From positions 1-64,000 of the forward strand of contig RAYQ01000001.1 in the NCBI GenBank assembly GCA_003612395.1: 64,000 nucleotides of DNA, given 5' to 3'. The notes below the pieces were generated by a model. The model made no database searches and had not been told where the DNA came from. It was given only the letters and a program-made list of their open reading frames with translations. The DNA comes from Parablautia intestinalis (GTDB taxonomy: Bacteria; Bacillota; Clostridia; Lachnospirales; Lachnospiraceae). Made by a program: the position numbers and the translations under genes. Position 1 is the stretch's first letter. Every line of letters begins with the position of its first letter. Of the stretch, positions 36,236 through 44,398 are shown piece after piece.

Positions 36236-36333
36236 GAAACCAAACAGAATGTATCAGATGATTGCGAAACGTTAAACATTGAAAATATTTGATCAGTTTA
36301 TAAGTTTTGTAATTAGCTGGAAAGGAGAAATTT

Positions 36334-37761
36334 ATGAAAAGAAAAATAGTTGCAGTATTATTATCTGCTGCCATGATTCTGTCTATGACAGCCTGCGGCA
36401 ATAGCTCTTCCGGCAGCAACGCTTCTGAAGGCGCGGCGCAGGATACTGCCCAGGCAGCAGATACTTCAAATGAAGACGCTGCTGCAGATGCGCAGGATGC
36501 CGATGCAGAAGATAGTGCCGATGAGGGAGCATCTTCAAGCGCTACGGCAGATTTTTCAGGTGTGAAGGCAGAAATCGACATTGACGGAACGATCATCGGA
36601 GATGCGCTTACCACCTTTGAAGGTAAAGTAGAAGAATTTAACAATCTGACAGGGGCCCAGCTTGAGCTTGTAGAAAACGGTGATGATCATGAAGCAATCA
36701 TGAAAACCAGAATGGCTTCCAATGATATGCCCGATATGTTTACCACCCATGGCTGGAGCACAATCCGCTACAATGAGTTCTGCTATGATTTATCCGGAGA
36801 ATCCTGGGTAAGCGATATGGCTGATGCAGCCGCGGCAGTCGTAACCGATCCCAATGGAAAAATCTGTACCTGTCCTTTAACGGAGTGGGTATATGGTATC
36901 GCATTTAACAATACCATTATGGAAGACAATGGCATTGATATGTACGCCATCAAGACATGGGATGACTTGACAGCCGCTTTGCAGACCTTAAAAGACGCAG
37001 GAATTACACCTATCTCCGTAGGCGGAAAATCCACTGGTTCTTTGGGCGGATACCTTGAAATGAGTAACGTATTTTATAGTGCGGACGGCGCTATGTATGA
37101 CGGAGGCGCACAGCTTCAGGACGGAAGTTTCAGTTTCGTAGAACATCCCGAAATTATTGCGAGATTCGCAGACCTTTATGACAAAGGATTCTTTATTGAA
37201 GATCTGTTTACCGCTGACCCTGACACTGCCAGAAACTATGTCGCTACCGGACAGGCAGCTATGCTGCTTTGGGGTTCACCGGAATACGTTGACCTTATGA
37301 AGACCGCAAACCCTGACAATGAATTCGGTATTATTCCTGTTCCCGCTGTAGAAGAAGGCGGAAAGCCTGCCTACACAGTTGGAGAGGGAACCGCAATCGC
37401 TATTTCCAGCAGCACTGAAAATTTAGAGCTTTGCCAGGCTTTCCTGAATTTCCTGACAGATCCTGAAACCCTGAAGGTATATGTAGACTCTACAGGCGCC
37501 GTAAGTGGTTTCAAAACGATTTCCCAGGATGATACCTATTCCCTTAACAAGTATAATGAATCCATTGAAAAAGTTGCCAATATCACTTATACAAACTTCT
37601 TTGACCGCGAATACCTTCCCAGCGGCATGTGGAATTACATGTCTGAAAGTATTGCACAACTGTTTAACTGCAATGTCGGTGAAGCATCAGGCAAGGTTGA
37701 TGAGGTTGCCGAATATATGCAGCAGGCTTACGAACAGCTCTATGCAACGAATAATGAATAA
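36334..37761 (+). CDS. ABC sugar-binding lipoprotein, locus 2
   Basis: A 475-residue CUT1 solute-binding lipoprotein. It has a signal peptide with lipobox (ILSMTACG), an unusually long acidic Ala/Asp/Glu/Ser tether (about residues 22-72), and then a two-lobed binding domain with MASNDMPDMFTTHG and EEGGKPAYTVGEGTAIAIS, as in raffinose/multiple-sugar-binding families. GAAAGGAG lies seven bases before the ATG. It is first in an operon with two permeases and two esterases and is controlled by the divergent kinase/AraC pair. The ligand is probably an acetylated or otherwise esterified oligosaccharide (inferred from the esterases). Confidence 0.93.
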   Translation: MKRKIVAVLLSAAMILSMTACGNSSSGSNASEGAAQDTAQAADTSNEDAAADAQDADAEDSADEGASSSATADFSGVKAEIDIDGTIIGDALTTFEGKVEEFNNLTGAQLELVENGDDHEAIMKTRMASNDMPDMFTTHGWSTIRYNEFCYDLSGESWVSDMADAAAAVVTDPNGKICTCPLTEWVYGIAFNNTIMEDNGIDMYAIKTWDDLTAALQTLKDAGITPISVGGKSTGSLGGYLEMSNVFYSADGAMYDGGAQLQDGSFSFVEHPEIIARFADLYDKGFFIEDLFTADPDTARNYVATGQAAMLLWGSPEYVDLMKTANPDNEFGIIPVPAVEEGGKPAYTVGEGTAIAISSSTENLELCQAFLNFLTDPETLKVYVDSTGAVSGFKTISQDDTYSLNKYNESIEKVANITYTNFFDREYLPSGMWNYMSESIAQLFNCNVGEASGKVDEVAEYMQQAYEQLYATNNE

Positions 37762-37812
37762 ACCAATAATATGAAAGTCTACGCCAAACTTTTATATAAA
37801 TTATGAACTTAT

Positions 37813-37843
37813 AGAGGGTGATGCTTTTACATCATCCTCTTTT
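37813..37843 (+). terminator. Attenuator-like hairpin between lipoprotein and permease
   Basis: AGAGGGTGATG pairs with CATCATCCTCT (one G-T pair) around a six-base loop, followed by TTT. It lies just upstream of the permease ribosome site and probably stops part of the transcripts, leaving more lipoprotein mRNA. Confidence 0.7.
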
Positions 37844-37862
37844 CAAAAGGAGGCAAAACCTT

Positions 37863-38729
37863 ATGAGAAAAAGAAATATGCAGATGAATATGCTGTACCT
37901 TCCGGCATTATTTGTCGTCCTGTTATTTGTCCTGTATCCCTTAATCCGTTCCTTTCGGATGTCCTTCTACAACTGGAACGGATACTCGCCGGTAAAAATG
38001 TTTATTGGATTTGATAATTATAAAAATCTTTTGTCCGATAAAAACTTTGCCGTGTCCTTTAAAAATACACTGCTTTATGGTTTCGGAAGCACTATCCTGC
38101 AAAATATTCTTGGCCTGTCCTTTGCTCTTTTTCTGAACACAAAATTTAAAGGCCATAAAGTCGTCAGAACAATTGTCTATCTTCCCGTTATGATCTCCGG
38201 CCTGATTATGGGTTATATTATGTATTTTATGGTTCGTAACCAGGGCGCCGTAAATGAAATTTTAGGATGGTTTTCCATAACCGGCCTGGACTGGATGGGA
38301 GACGGAAATGTGGGCAGATGGATTATCACATTTGTCAACTCCTGGCAGTACTGCGGCTACTGCATGGTTATTTATATGGCGGGCTTACAGGGAATTTCCA
38401 GGCAGTATTATGAAGCTGCAGCCATTGACGGCGCAACCTCATGGAAATCCTTCCGCTATATCACCCTTCCCCTTTTAATTCCGGCTATGTCTTCCGCCAT
38501 CGTCATCAATTTAATTGGCGGCTTAAAACTATATGATGTGGTCGTATCTCTTTCTAACGGCGGCCCCAACTATATGACGTCTTCCTTGTCTTTCTACATA
38601 AACAACAGATATCTGTCAGCGGAACAGGCCGGCTATGCTTCCGCCGTAGGCGTTGTCATGTTTCTGTTTATCATGCTCTGCTCGCAGATATTGAATGGAT
38701 ATTTCCGCAAAAAGGAGGTTGAAATGTAA
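37863..38729 (+). CDS. CUT1 sugar ABC permease (MalF type), locus 2
   Basis: A 288-residue permease with six helices. The opening LYLPALFVVLLFVLYPLIRSF and the EAA loop EAAAIDGATSWKSFRYITLP place it in the MalF/UgpA group. AAGGAGG lies nine bases before ATG 37863. An in-frame upstream ATG at 37818 falls inside the attenuator hairpin. The stop codon overlaps the next start (TAATG), so the two permeases are made together. Confidence 0.94.
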   Translation: MRKRNMQMNMLYLPALFVVLLFVLYPLIRSFRMSFYNWNGYSPVKMFIGFDNYKNLLSDKNFAVSFKNTLLYGFGSTILQNILGLSFALFLNTKFKGHKVVRTIVYLPVMISGLIMGYIMYFMVRNQGAVNEILGWFSITGLDWMGDGNVGRWIITFVNSWQYCGYCMVIYMAGLQGISRQYYEAAAIDGATSWKSFRYITLPLLIPAMSSAIVINLIGGLKLYDVVVSLSNGGPNYMTSSLSFYINNRYLSAEQAGYASAVGVVMFLFIMLCSQILNGYFRKKEVEM

Positions 38730-39592
38730 TGGCATTCAAAAAAGAAAAAACAGAAGAACAATCTCATTATTATGCAGGCCAGAAAAAAGGACTGTGGTGG
38801 AAATATCTACTGGCTGTTTTCATCATACTGATTTACTTACTGCCTTTATATGTACTGTTAATGCAGTCCCTTAAAAGCTCCACGGACCTTTCCAGCTCCA
38901 TGTCTTTTCCTGACGTATGGTATTTTGAAAATTATATTTCCGCAATCAAAGGCGGCACTATTTTCAGGGCTATCAAAAACTCCGCAATCATCACCTTATG
39001 TACGGTGGTGTTAGAGGTAATTTTTGCCTGCCTTGCAGCTTATCCCCTCTCTCGCAACGACACAAAATGGAACCGGTTTATACGCAGCATTTTTATGGGC
39101 GTTATGATGATACCGCCTCTTACCATCTTAGTCGGCGTATATTCCGTTTTGGTAAGTATCAGCGCAACCAATTCTTATTGGGGTATTATTTTGACAAACA
39201 TTGCCTTTGGACTGCCCATGTCCGTATTTTTATTCACGAACTTTATCGGGTCCATACCAAGAGATCTGGATGAGGCCAGTATCATTGACGGGGCGAATGT
39301 ATTACAAACCTTCTTCCACATCATACTGCCCCAGTTAAAGCCTATTATTGCTACCGTAGTGATTATCCATGGCGTAGCGGCCTGGAACGAATATGCATAC
39401 TCCATTTACATCCTGCAGAAACCGGAATTGCAGAGTATTACTTTATGTATCAAGAAATACTTCTCCAGCGTTACCAATGATTACAGCGGAGCGGCGGCAG
39501 CAGCTATTTTAGCGATTTTGCCACTTACAGTTGTTTACCTGATTTTGCAGGATTCCTTTGTACAAAGTCAGGTAGACAGCGCCATTAAATAA
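38729..39592 (+). CDS. CUT1 sugar ABC permease (MalG type), locus 2
   Basis: A 287-residue permease, the MalG-like partner. After a charged cytosolic start it has six helices and the EAA motif DEASIIDGANVLQTFFHIILP. The end (FVQSQVDSAIK) is close to the usual MalG ending FV-GLT-GAVK but diverged. The AAAGGAGG ribosome site lies inside the end of the preceding permease gene. No ATPase gene accompanies the pair, as in the other two loci. Confidence 0.93.
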   Translation: MAFKKEKTEEQSHYYAGQKKGLWWKYLLAVFIILIYLLPLYVLLMQSLKSSTDLSSSMSFPDVWYFENYISAIKGGTIFRAIKNSAIITLCTVVLEVIFACLAAYPLSRNDTKWNRFIRSIFMGVMMIPPLTILVGVYSVLVSISATNSYWGIILTNIAFGLPMSVFLFTNFIGSIPRDLDEASIIDGANVLQTFFHIILPQLKPIIATVVIIHGVAAWNEYAYSIYILQKPELQSITLCIKKYFSSVTNDYSGAAAAAILAILPLTVVYLILQDSFVQSQVDSAIK

Positions 39593-39639
39593 ATTAAATT
39601 AATTCATTAAAATTAATTCAAGAAAGAAGGGATTGAAAT

Positions 39640-40440
39640 ATGGCTTTAATACATGTGGATTTTTTTTCTGAAGTATTGGAGATGAGTTCCCAGATGGATG
39701 TCATTCTGCCTCAGCAGACAAGCGGACAGATTGGCGTTAAGAATTTAGATGAGGTTGACCACTTTCCGGTTTTGTATCTGCTCCACGGAATGACAGACAA
39801 TCAAACCACCTGGCAGAGAAGCACTTCCATCGAAAGATATGCCTCGGAGCGCGGCATAGCAGTGGTTATGCCCACCTGCCATCTTGGATGGTATACGGAT
39901 ATGAACATCGGCTTTCGATACTATACTTATATTGCAAAAGAGCTTCCCGGGCTGTGCAGGCGTTTTTTCCCGGGATTATCAACGAAGCGGAAGGACACCT
40001 TTATCGCCGGCAATTCCATGGGCGGCTACGGCGCGTTTAAAATTGCGCTTCTTAATCCTGATATGTTCGGGGCGGCCGCAAGCCTCTCCGGGGGGCTGGA
40101 TGCCAGCACAACCTCCAAAAGAAATGAAGACGCTTTTTACCCCACTCTCTGGGAGGATATCTTCGGCCCTGCTGAAAATATTGCAGGAAGCGATAATGAC
40201 ATTTTTGCCGTTTCAGAACGGCTGTCCAAAAGTCATAAAAAAGCGCCTTTCCTTTATATGTGGTGCGGCACGGAGGATTTCCTTTATGAACAAAATATTT
40301 CCATGCGGAATCATCTAAGCAGTCTGAATTTTAACCTTACCTACAAAGAAACCCCGGGCGATCACAGCTGGAAATATTGGGACCGGGAAATTCAGGATAT
40401 CCTGGATTGGTTCCTTGAAACCGGAAAGGAGGAAAACTAA
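39640..40440 (+). CDS. S-formylglutathione-hydrolase-like esterase 1
   Basis: A 266-residue alpha/beta hydrolase of the esterase D/EstA (tributyrin esterase) family. It has LLHGMTDNQTTW (oxyanion region), nucleophile Ser126 in AGNSMGGYGAF, acid Asp in GTEDFLYE and the catalytic His in GDHSWKYWD. There is no signal peptide, so it acts in the cytosol. Members of this family in sugar operons remove acetyl or feruloyl groups from imported oligosaccharides. It lies 47 bases after the MalG-type permease and is followed after one base by a paralogue. Confidence 0.92.
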   Translation: MALIHVDFFSEVLEMSSQMDVILPQQTSGQIGVKNLDEVDHFPVLYLLHGMTDNQTTWQRSTSIERYASERGIAVVMPTCHLGWYTDMNIGFRYYTYIAKELPGLCRRFFPGLSTKRKDTFIAGNSMGGYGAFKIALLNPDMFGAAASLSGGLDASTTSKRNEDAFYPTLWEDIFGPAENIAGSDNDIFAVSERLSKSHKKAPFLYMWCGTEDFLYEQNISMRNHLSSLNFNLTYKETPGDHSWKYWDREIQDILDWFLETGKEEN

Positions 40441-40441
40441 T

Positions 40442-41269
40442 ATGGCCTTTATGCGTGTGGAATTTTTCAGTGAAGTGCTGCATATGGCAGTGGCAGCGGA
40501 AGTAGTGCTCCCCCAGGCAGCCAAAGTAGAAATTGGAATTAACGCAAAAGAAACCCGCGACAGCAAACATCCGGTTTTGTGGCTCCTTCACGGTGCAACG
40601 GATGACCATACCACCTGGGCAAGACGGACTTCCATTGAGCGGTATGCTTCTAAAATGGGGCTGGCAGTGGTGATGCCAGGCGCCCATTTAAGCTCCTACA
40701 GCAACATGGCCCACGGAGGCGCATTTTATGACTATATCACGGAAGAACTGCCTTCTGTTATGCGTCAGTTTTTTCCTCTTTCCGAAAAATGGGAAGATAA
40801 CTTTATAGCGGGCAATTCTATGGGCGGTTTCGGTTCTTTAAAAATCGGCATCAATCATCCCGACCGTTACAGCGCCATCGGCTGTTTTTCTGCAGGTGCA
40901 AGTACGGGACGCCCTTTAGGCAACCGGGGCGGTTTGTTTGATGATGCAAGCTACCGGATGCGGAACGTCATGCTGCATGGCGGGAAGGATCTCTCCGGCA
41001 CTTTGGAGGACACCTACCATATGGCCGAAAAAAATAAAAATCTGCCAGAACTGCCGAGAGTTTTTCATTCCTGCGGTGCGGATGACTTCCTGGTTGATGA
41101 GGCTCACAGGATGAGAGATTTCTTTCTGAGTATGGAAGGAAACCCGTATAGCTACGTGTATGAAGAACATCCGGGCGTACATGGATGGGAATATTGGGAT
41201 ACGCATATATTGGACTTTTTAAGATTCTTAAATTTAGATATTCCGGAGGATACCGAGATTACAAATTAG
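40442..41269 (+). CDS. S-formylglutathione-hydrolase-like esterase 2
   Basis: A 275-residue paralogue of the preceding gene. It has the same layout: LLHGATDDHTTW, nucleophile Ser126 in AGNSMGGFGSL, acid in GADDFLVDE, and the His in GVHGWEYWD. The two proteins align from end to end but differ strongly between residues 130 and 200, which form the substrate-lining cap. GGAGG lies nine bases before ATG 40442, inside the end of the first esterase gene, so translation is coupled. The pair probably covers two ester types or positions. A terminator follows. Confidence 0.92.
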   Translation: MAFMRVEFFSEVLHMAVAAEVVLPQAAKVEIGINAKETRDSKHPVLWLLHGATDDHTTWARRTSIERYASKMGLAVVMPGAHLSSYSNMAHGGAFYDYITEELPSVMRQFFPLSEKWEDNFIAGNSMGGFGSLKIGINHPDRYSAIGCFSAGASTGRPLGNRGGLFDDASYRMRNVMLHGGKDLSGTLEDTYHMAEKNKNLPELPRVFHSCGADDFLVDEAHRMRDFFLSMEGNPYSYVYEEHPGVHGWEYWDTHILDFLRFLNLDIPEDTEITN

Positions 41270-41333
41270 CGCAAGAGCAAAGCATTGCCGCAAAAGTCTG
41301 ATAATGAAAACAGGGATACGTGACATTGAAAAG

Positions 41334-41390
41334 CACAGGAAATTACCGGCTTGCGTCTATGATGCGGCGGGTAGGTTTCCTGTGTTTTTC
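41334..41390 (+). terminator. Terminator of sugar locus 2
   Basis: CACAGGAAA pairs with TTTCCTGTG around a loop that itself holds a smaller fold (ACCGGCTTGC and GCGGCGGGT). TTTTT follows the stem. Confidence 0.78.
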
Positions 41391-41437
41391 TTCTATATTA
41401 TCCACAGCTGACAATCTGCCCTGTCATATTTCCGCCC

Positions 41438-41466
41438 TTGTGCTAACACAAAGAACGTGCTACTAT
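41438..41466 (+). promoter_or_regulatory. Promoter of the DUF4190-like gene
   Basis: TTGTGC (41438-41443) and TACTAT (41461-41466) are separated by 17 bases, 40 bases before the start codon. Confidence 0.55.
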
Positions 41467-41505
41467 ATTACTGTAATAAATCTACAAAGCAAAAGGTGAA
41501 AGTCA

Positions 41506-41961
41506 ATGGAATACAATTCAAATAATAATCCGTATATCCGGCCGGGCGATCCTTATCCCGGCGGTCAGATGCAGCCTGTCCGTAATCCCGGCCGGGCTAT
41601 GGCAACAGCCTCCATGATTTTGGGAATTGTCAGTATCGTCAGTATGCTGACTGTCTATATTCCTGTCATCTGTGGCAGCCTGGCCATTGTTCTCGCCATT
41701 TTGTCCAAAGGATATGGAAAAAAGATGCTTCCAGGCGCCAAGGTTGGCATTGGAACCGGTATCGGAGGAATTATGCTTATTTTCTCTATCGTTGGTTCTT
41801 TGGTTGCCATGATTTTATCTTTAAACCGGGATGATCTCATAACCTTTGGCAGACAGATGGATCAACAGTTTGAACGCCAGACCGGCCAGGAGCTTGAAGA
41901 TGTTTTAGGGCAGTCCTATGAAGAAATCATGAAGCAATATGCTGAAGCTATGGGCAAATAG
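41506..41961 (+). CDS. DUF4190-like small membrane protein
   Basis: A 151-residue protein with a Pro/Gly/Asn-rich cytosolic N terminus (NPYIRPGDPYPGGQ) and two membrane helices separated by a short Gly/Lys loop (SKGYGKKMLPGAKVGIG). It ends with an acidic C-terminal helix. The arrangement MATASMILGIVSIV...IPVICGSLAIVLAILSKG matches DUF4190 proteins. Function unknown. Its start has AAAGGTGA about seven bases upstream and a good promoter 40 bases before. The following gene is separated by about 65 bases containing a dispersed repeat. Confidence 0.78.
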   Translation: MEYNSNNNPYIRPGDPYPGGQMQPVRNPGRAMATASMILGIVSIVSMLTVYIPVICGSLAIVLAILSKGYGKKMLPGAKVGIGTGIGGIMLIFSIVGSLVAMILSLNRDDLITFGRQMDQQFERQTGQELEDVLGQSYEEIMKQYAEAMGK

Positions 41962-41970
41962 GCGTCAGTG

Positions 41971-42017
41971 TATGTATTGTTTGTGCTGCAATGCGGCATG
42001 TTTGAAAGTGTGAAAGG
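41971..42017 (+). repeat. Leader repeat upstream of the HEXXH protein
   Basis: GTATGTATTGTTTGTGCTGC, then GCGGCATGTTTGAAAGTGTG and AAAGG. It matches, in reverse orientation, 10081-10125 and 26987-27022. Here the repeat supplies the gene's Shine-Dalgarno (AAAGG). Confidence 0.75.
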
Positions 42018-42026
42018 ATGGCAATT

Positions 42027-42539
42027 ATGATCACAGGTGTTTACAACAATACAAATACATATGCAAACCAATATGCAGTAAACACCGGCCTTACAGGCCG
42101 GATAAATGATACCGCCAGGGCAGGCGGGGTCATCGCCAATCCGGGTGAATCCACAAAGGTTTCCCCCGGCAGGAAATCCTCTCCCGCCGAGTGTGAGACC
42201 TGCCGGAACCGCAAATATAAGGACGGATCCGATGAAATGGTCTCCTTTAAGTCAGCTGCCCACATTTCTCCGCAGGCTTCCGCTTCCCGCGTCAGGGCAC
42301 ACGAGCAGGAGCATGTAAGCAATGCCTTCCGTGATGCGGCTAAGAAAAACGGCAAAGTGCTTGCGGCCAACGTTTCCTTAAAGACCTCCATCTGCCCTGA
42401 GTGCGGACGCAGCTATGTAGCCGGCGGAACCACCGCAACGAAAATACAATATTCCAATGAGGAAAATCCCTATACGAAGAATCGTAAGGCTCTGGATTCC
42501 CTTTCTTTCCTCGGCGGCAATCTGGATTTGGCCGTATGA
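42027..42539 (+). CDS. Putative zinc metallopeptidase-like protein with HEXXH and two CxxC pairs
   Basis: 170 residues. A low-complexity Asn/Thr/Tyr-rich N terminus is followed by CETC (residues 56-59), then SAAHISPQASASRVRAHEQEH, where HEQEH at 92-96 fits the HEXXH zinc-peptidase motif. CPEC follows at 123-126, and the C terminus is LSFLGGNLDLAV. The core resembles the SprA-related putative metallopeptidase group, but at low certainty. The four cysteines could form a separate zinc site. There is no signal peptide. ATG 42027 has AAAGG at nine bases. An in-frame ATG at 42018 overlaps that site. The partner or substrate is unknown. Confidence 0.75.
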   Translation: MITGVYNNTNTYANQYAVNTGLTGRINDTARAGGVIANPGESTKVSPGRKSSPAECETCRNRKYKDGSDEMVSFKSAAHISPQASASRVRAHEQEHVSNAFRDAAKKNGKVLAANVSLKTSICPECGRSYVAGGTTATKIQYSNEENPYTKNRKALDSLSFLGGNLDLAV

Positions 42540-42687
42540 TTTTGCCTTATCATCTGACTTACGGGGCATAAAAGAAGGTTTTTCAGTTCAGCAGCCCTAA
42601 AGCTTGTTCAAAAATTCACTGGTCAGCTTATAAATAAAAAATATGTGTTGCACCTGCCTCTGAAAAGGTGCGGAAATGGGAGATTTC

Positions 42688-43479
42688 ATGAACCAATATT
42701 TATCGTCTGCCAGCCTTAAGGCTCTGGCAAAGGGACAACTGCTTGGAAAATATGGAACTGTTATAGGCGCTTATCTGCTTCATTTTCTTTGCGCCGTACC
42801 ATTCGGGTTGGCGGTCACTTTATTTATCAGCACCGATACCATTTGGGGCACATTGATTTACTGCATTGCGCTGTTTCTTTTCGGCCTGCTTTCCGGCTAT
42901 TTCATTGCAGGAGAAACTTATATTTATCTGAAAATTGCCTGCAATCAGACGCCTTATGTCAGCGACCTGTTTCATTTTTTCCGGGGGGATACTTTAAAGC
43001 TTTTTCAGGTACAGGCAGTTTTGACCGCTATCGATATTATCTGTACACTGCCGTCCCTGCTTTTGAGCAGCCATATCAACCAGTCCCTTTTATCCTTTGA
43101 TGCAGATATGGCGGCAGCAGGCGTCCTGCCTGTAAATGCTTCGCTGTTTTTGGTTTATATCATACTGTATCTTGCAGGCACTATTATTAATTTTTATGTG
43201 CATTCCCTGCTGTTTTCACAGGTATTTTATCTTATGCTGGACTTTCCTGAATATACGGCTCCTGAACTGCTTAAAAGAAGCGCCCGCCTTATGAAGGGCA
43301 GCAAGGGAAGGCTTTTATACATCTCTTTATCCTTTGTTCCTTTGATTATTTTAGGCGCATTTTCTTTCGGTATAGCATTTCTCTGGCTTATTCCTTATAT
43401 GGAAGCCGTTAATGCAAATTTTTATCTGGATTTAATTCGAAAAAGTAAGAATGTAAAAATGAATAGCGAAGAACTGTAA
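42688..43479 (+). CDS. DUF975-like polytopic membrane protein
   Basis: A 263-residue membrane protein with about six helices and the family-like opening SSASLKALAKGQLLGKYGTVIGAYLL. A central loop has FHFFRGDTLKLFQVQ, and the helix-loop ELLKRSARLMKGSKGRLLYISLSF precedes the last two helices. These are features of DUF975 proteins common in Firmicutes. Function unknown. ATG 42688 follows GGGAG at five bases. A terminator hairpin follows at 43518. Nothing nearby suggests a pathway. Confidence 0.78.
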   Translation: MNQYLSSASLKALAKGQLLGKYGTVIGAYLLHFLCAVPFGLAVTLFISTDTIWGTLIYCIALFLFGLLSGYFIAGETYIYLKIACNQTPYVSDLFHFFRGDTLKLFQVQAVLTAIDIICTLPSLLLSSHINQSLLSFDADMAAAGVLPVNASLFLVYIILYLAGTIINFYVHSLLFSQVFYLMLDFPEYTAPELLKRSARLMKGSKGRLLYISLSFVPLIILGAFSFGIAFLWLIPYMEAVNANFYLDLIRKSKNVKMNSEEL

Positions 43480-43517
43480 AATCCATTTCCCGGCCAACAC
43501 TTTATTTAAAAATAATA

Positions 43518-43566
43518 ACAGAGCCTGTCTGCTTGTGAAAATCACCGCTGCGGGCTCTGTTTTTGT
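43518..43566 (+). terminator. Rho-independent terminator after the DUF975-like gene
   Basis: ACAGAGCC pairs with GGCTCTGT across a 27-base loop, followed by TTTTGTT. The rest of the 280-base gap (43567-43759) holds no recognised gene. It should carry the promoter of the next operon. Confidence 0.75.
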
Positions 43567-43759
43567 TATGGTTAAGGTTTTATTTTTTTCTACTATATAT
43601 ATACCACAAAATCCGCAAAAATTCAAGTCTTGTATCCTTTGCCGCTTAAGGGTATACTTTATTACTGTTTGCGATTCAGGAATACGCATAAACGGCGCGT
43701 TCTGTGAGAATAACAATTATACTTCAGAGCGGGTATACACTTCAAAAAGGAGGCTGCTT

Positions 43760-44296
43760 ATGAGCGGAGAAAACTGGTTAAATCTATTAAACGGTCAAAC
43801 ATGGCTCAAAGAGGTACAGGCAACAAATAAGTATACGGAAAAGTATGGACTAACCTTGTCGGAAAAAGATACGGAGCTTTTGCTTTCGGAAAAAAATGCT
43901 ACATTGAAAGCCGAGCGGAGGATTGAATTCGGGCAAAGCATTTTACCGCAAATTATCTATGCCTTTTGCGATTCCTCATTTATATCCCAGAGTAATTATG
44001 TTGAAACCTTAATACGGCTGCAGTCCATCTTTTATCTTTATAAAAATGAAATGCAGGACGAAATTACGGACGATGAACTTATTCAATTTATGAGGGAACA
44101 GTTTGAAACAGTGTGTTATGGAGATTTGGACTACCTTGAGGGCACTTGTCTGGATATTTTTGCCCAGGCGGTAAGAGCCGGTTACAGAGGATATCAAAAA
44201 ACACAGGGACATGGGGAATTTGAAAAATTCGACATTGTTCAAAGATGGGATAAAGAGTTGTATCTGGAGACCCTGAGGGAACTCTGCTGGAGATAG
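43760..44296 (+). CDS. DUF6323-like protein
   Basis: A 178-residue soluble, mostly helical protein. The sequence from KYGLTLSEKDTELLLSEKNATLKAERRIEFGQSILPQIIYAFCDSSF-like residues onward is recalled from DUF6323 proteins of Clostridia, which usually sit next to DUF6179 genes, as here. No catalytic motif is apparent. The sequence is rich in Glu and aromatic residues. ATG 43760 follows AAGGAGG at seven bases. A longer frame upstream to 43535 crosses the promoter region and is rejected. A terminator-like hairpin separates it from its partner gene. Confidence 0.72.
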   Translation: MSGENWLNLLNGQTWLKEVQATNKYTEKYGLTLSEKDTELLLSEKNATLKAERRIEFGQSILPQIIYAFCDSSFISQSNYVETLIRLQSIFYLYKNEMQDEITDDELIQFMREQFETVCYGDLDYLEGTCLDIFAQAVRAGYRGYQKTQGHGEFEKFDIVQRWDKELYLETLRELCWR

Positions 44297-44298
44297 CG

Positions 44299-44334
44299 GA
44301 CAGCCGCTTTGCACAAGACGGCTGTCAATTTTAT
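44299..44334 (+). terminator. Terminator-like hairpin between the DUF6323- and DUF6179-like genes
   Basis: GACAGCCG pairs with CGGCTGTC around a 12-base loop, then AATTTT. Its position inside a conserved gene pair suggests attenuation rather than full termination, or the second gene may have its own promoter. Confidence 0.65.
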
Positions 44335-44354
44335 AAAAAAGGAAGATGAGTAGA

Positions 44355-44398
44355 GGCACAAATTTGCAGGTTGAGAAAGGATAATGGTTATTTTTATG
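44355..44398 (+). repeat. RBS-and-start leader repeat, copy 2
   Basis: GGCACAAATTTGCAGGTTGA, then GAAAGGATAATGGTTATTTTTATG (in pieces: GAAAGGATAATGG and TTATTTTTATG). It matches 49607-49650 and 36078-36112. It supplies the ribosome site and both candidate start codons of the DUF6179-like gene. Confidence 0.88.

Noticed and set aside
36262-36278. CcpA cre-like site (TTGCGAAACGTTAAACA)
   Set aside because: The central CG is shifted by one base from the cre consensus, so the match is not convincing enough to list.
36081-36644. N-terminal extension of the locus 2 kinase frame to 36644
   Set aside because: It is antisense to the divergent lipoprotein gene, has no ribosome site, and its Ala/Ser-rich composition mirrors the lipoprotein linker on the other strand.
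42041-42391. 116-residue antisense frame over the HEXXH gene
   Set aside because: It is a shadow of the plus-strand gene and has no initiation signal.
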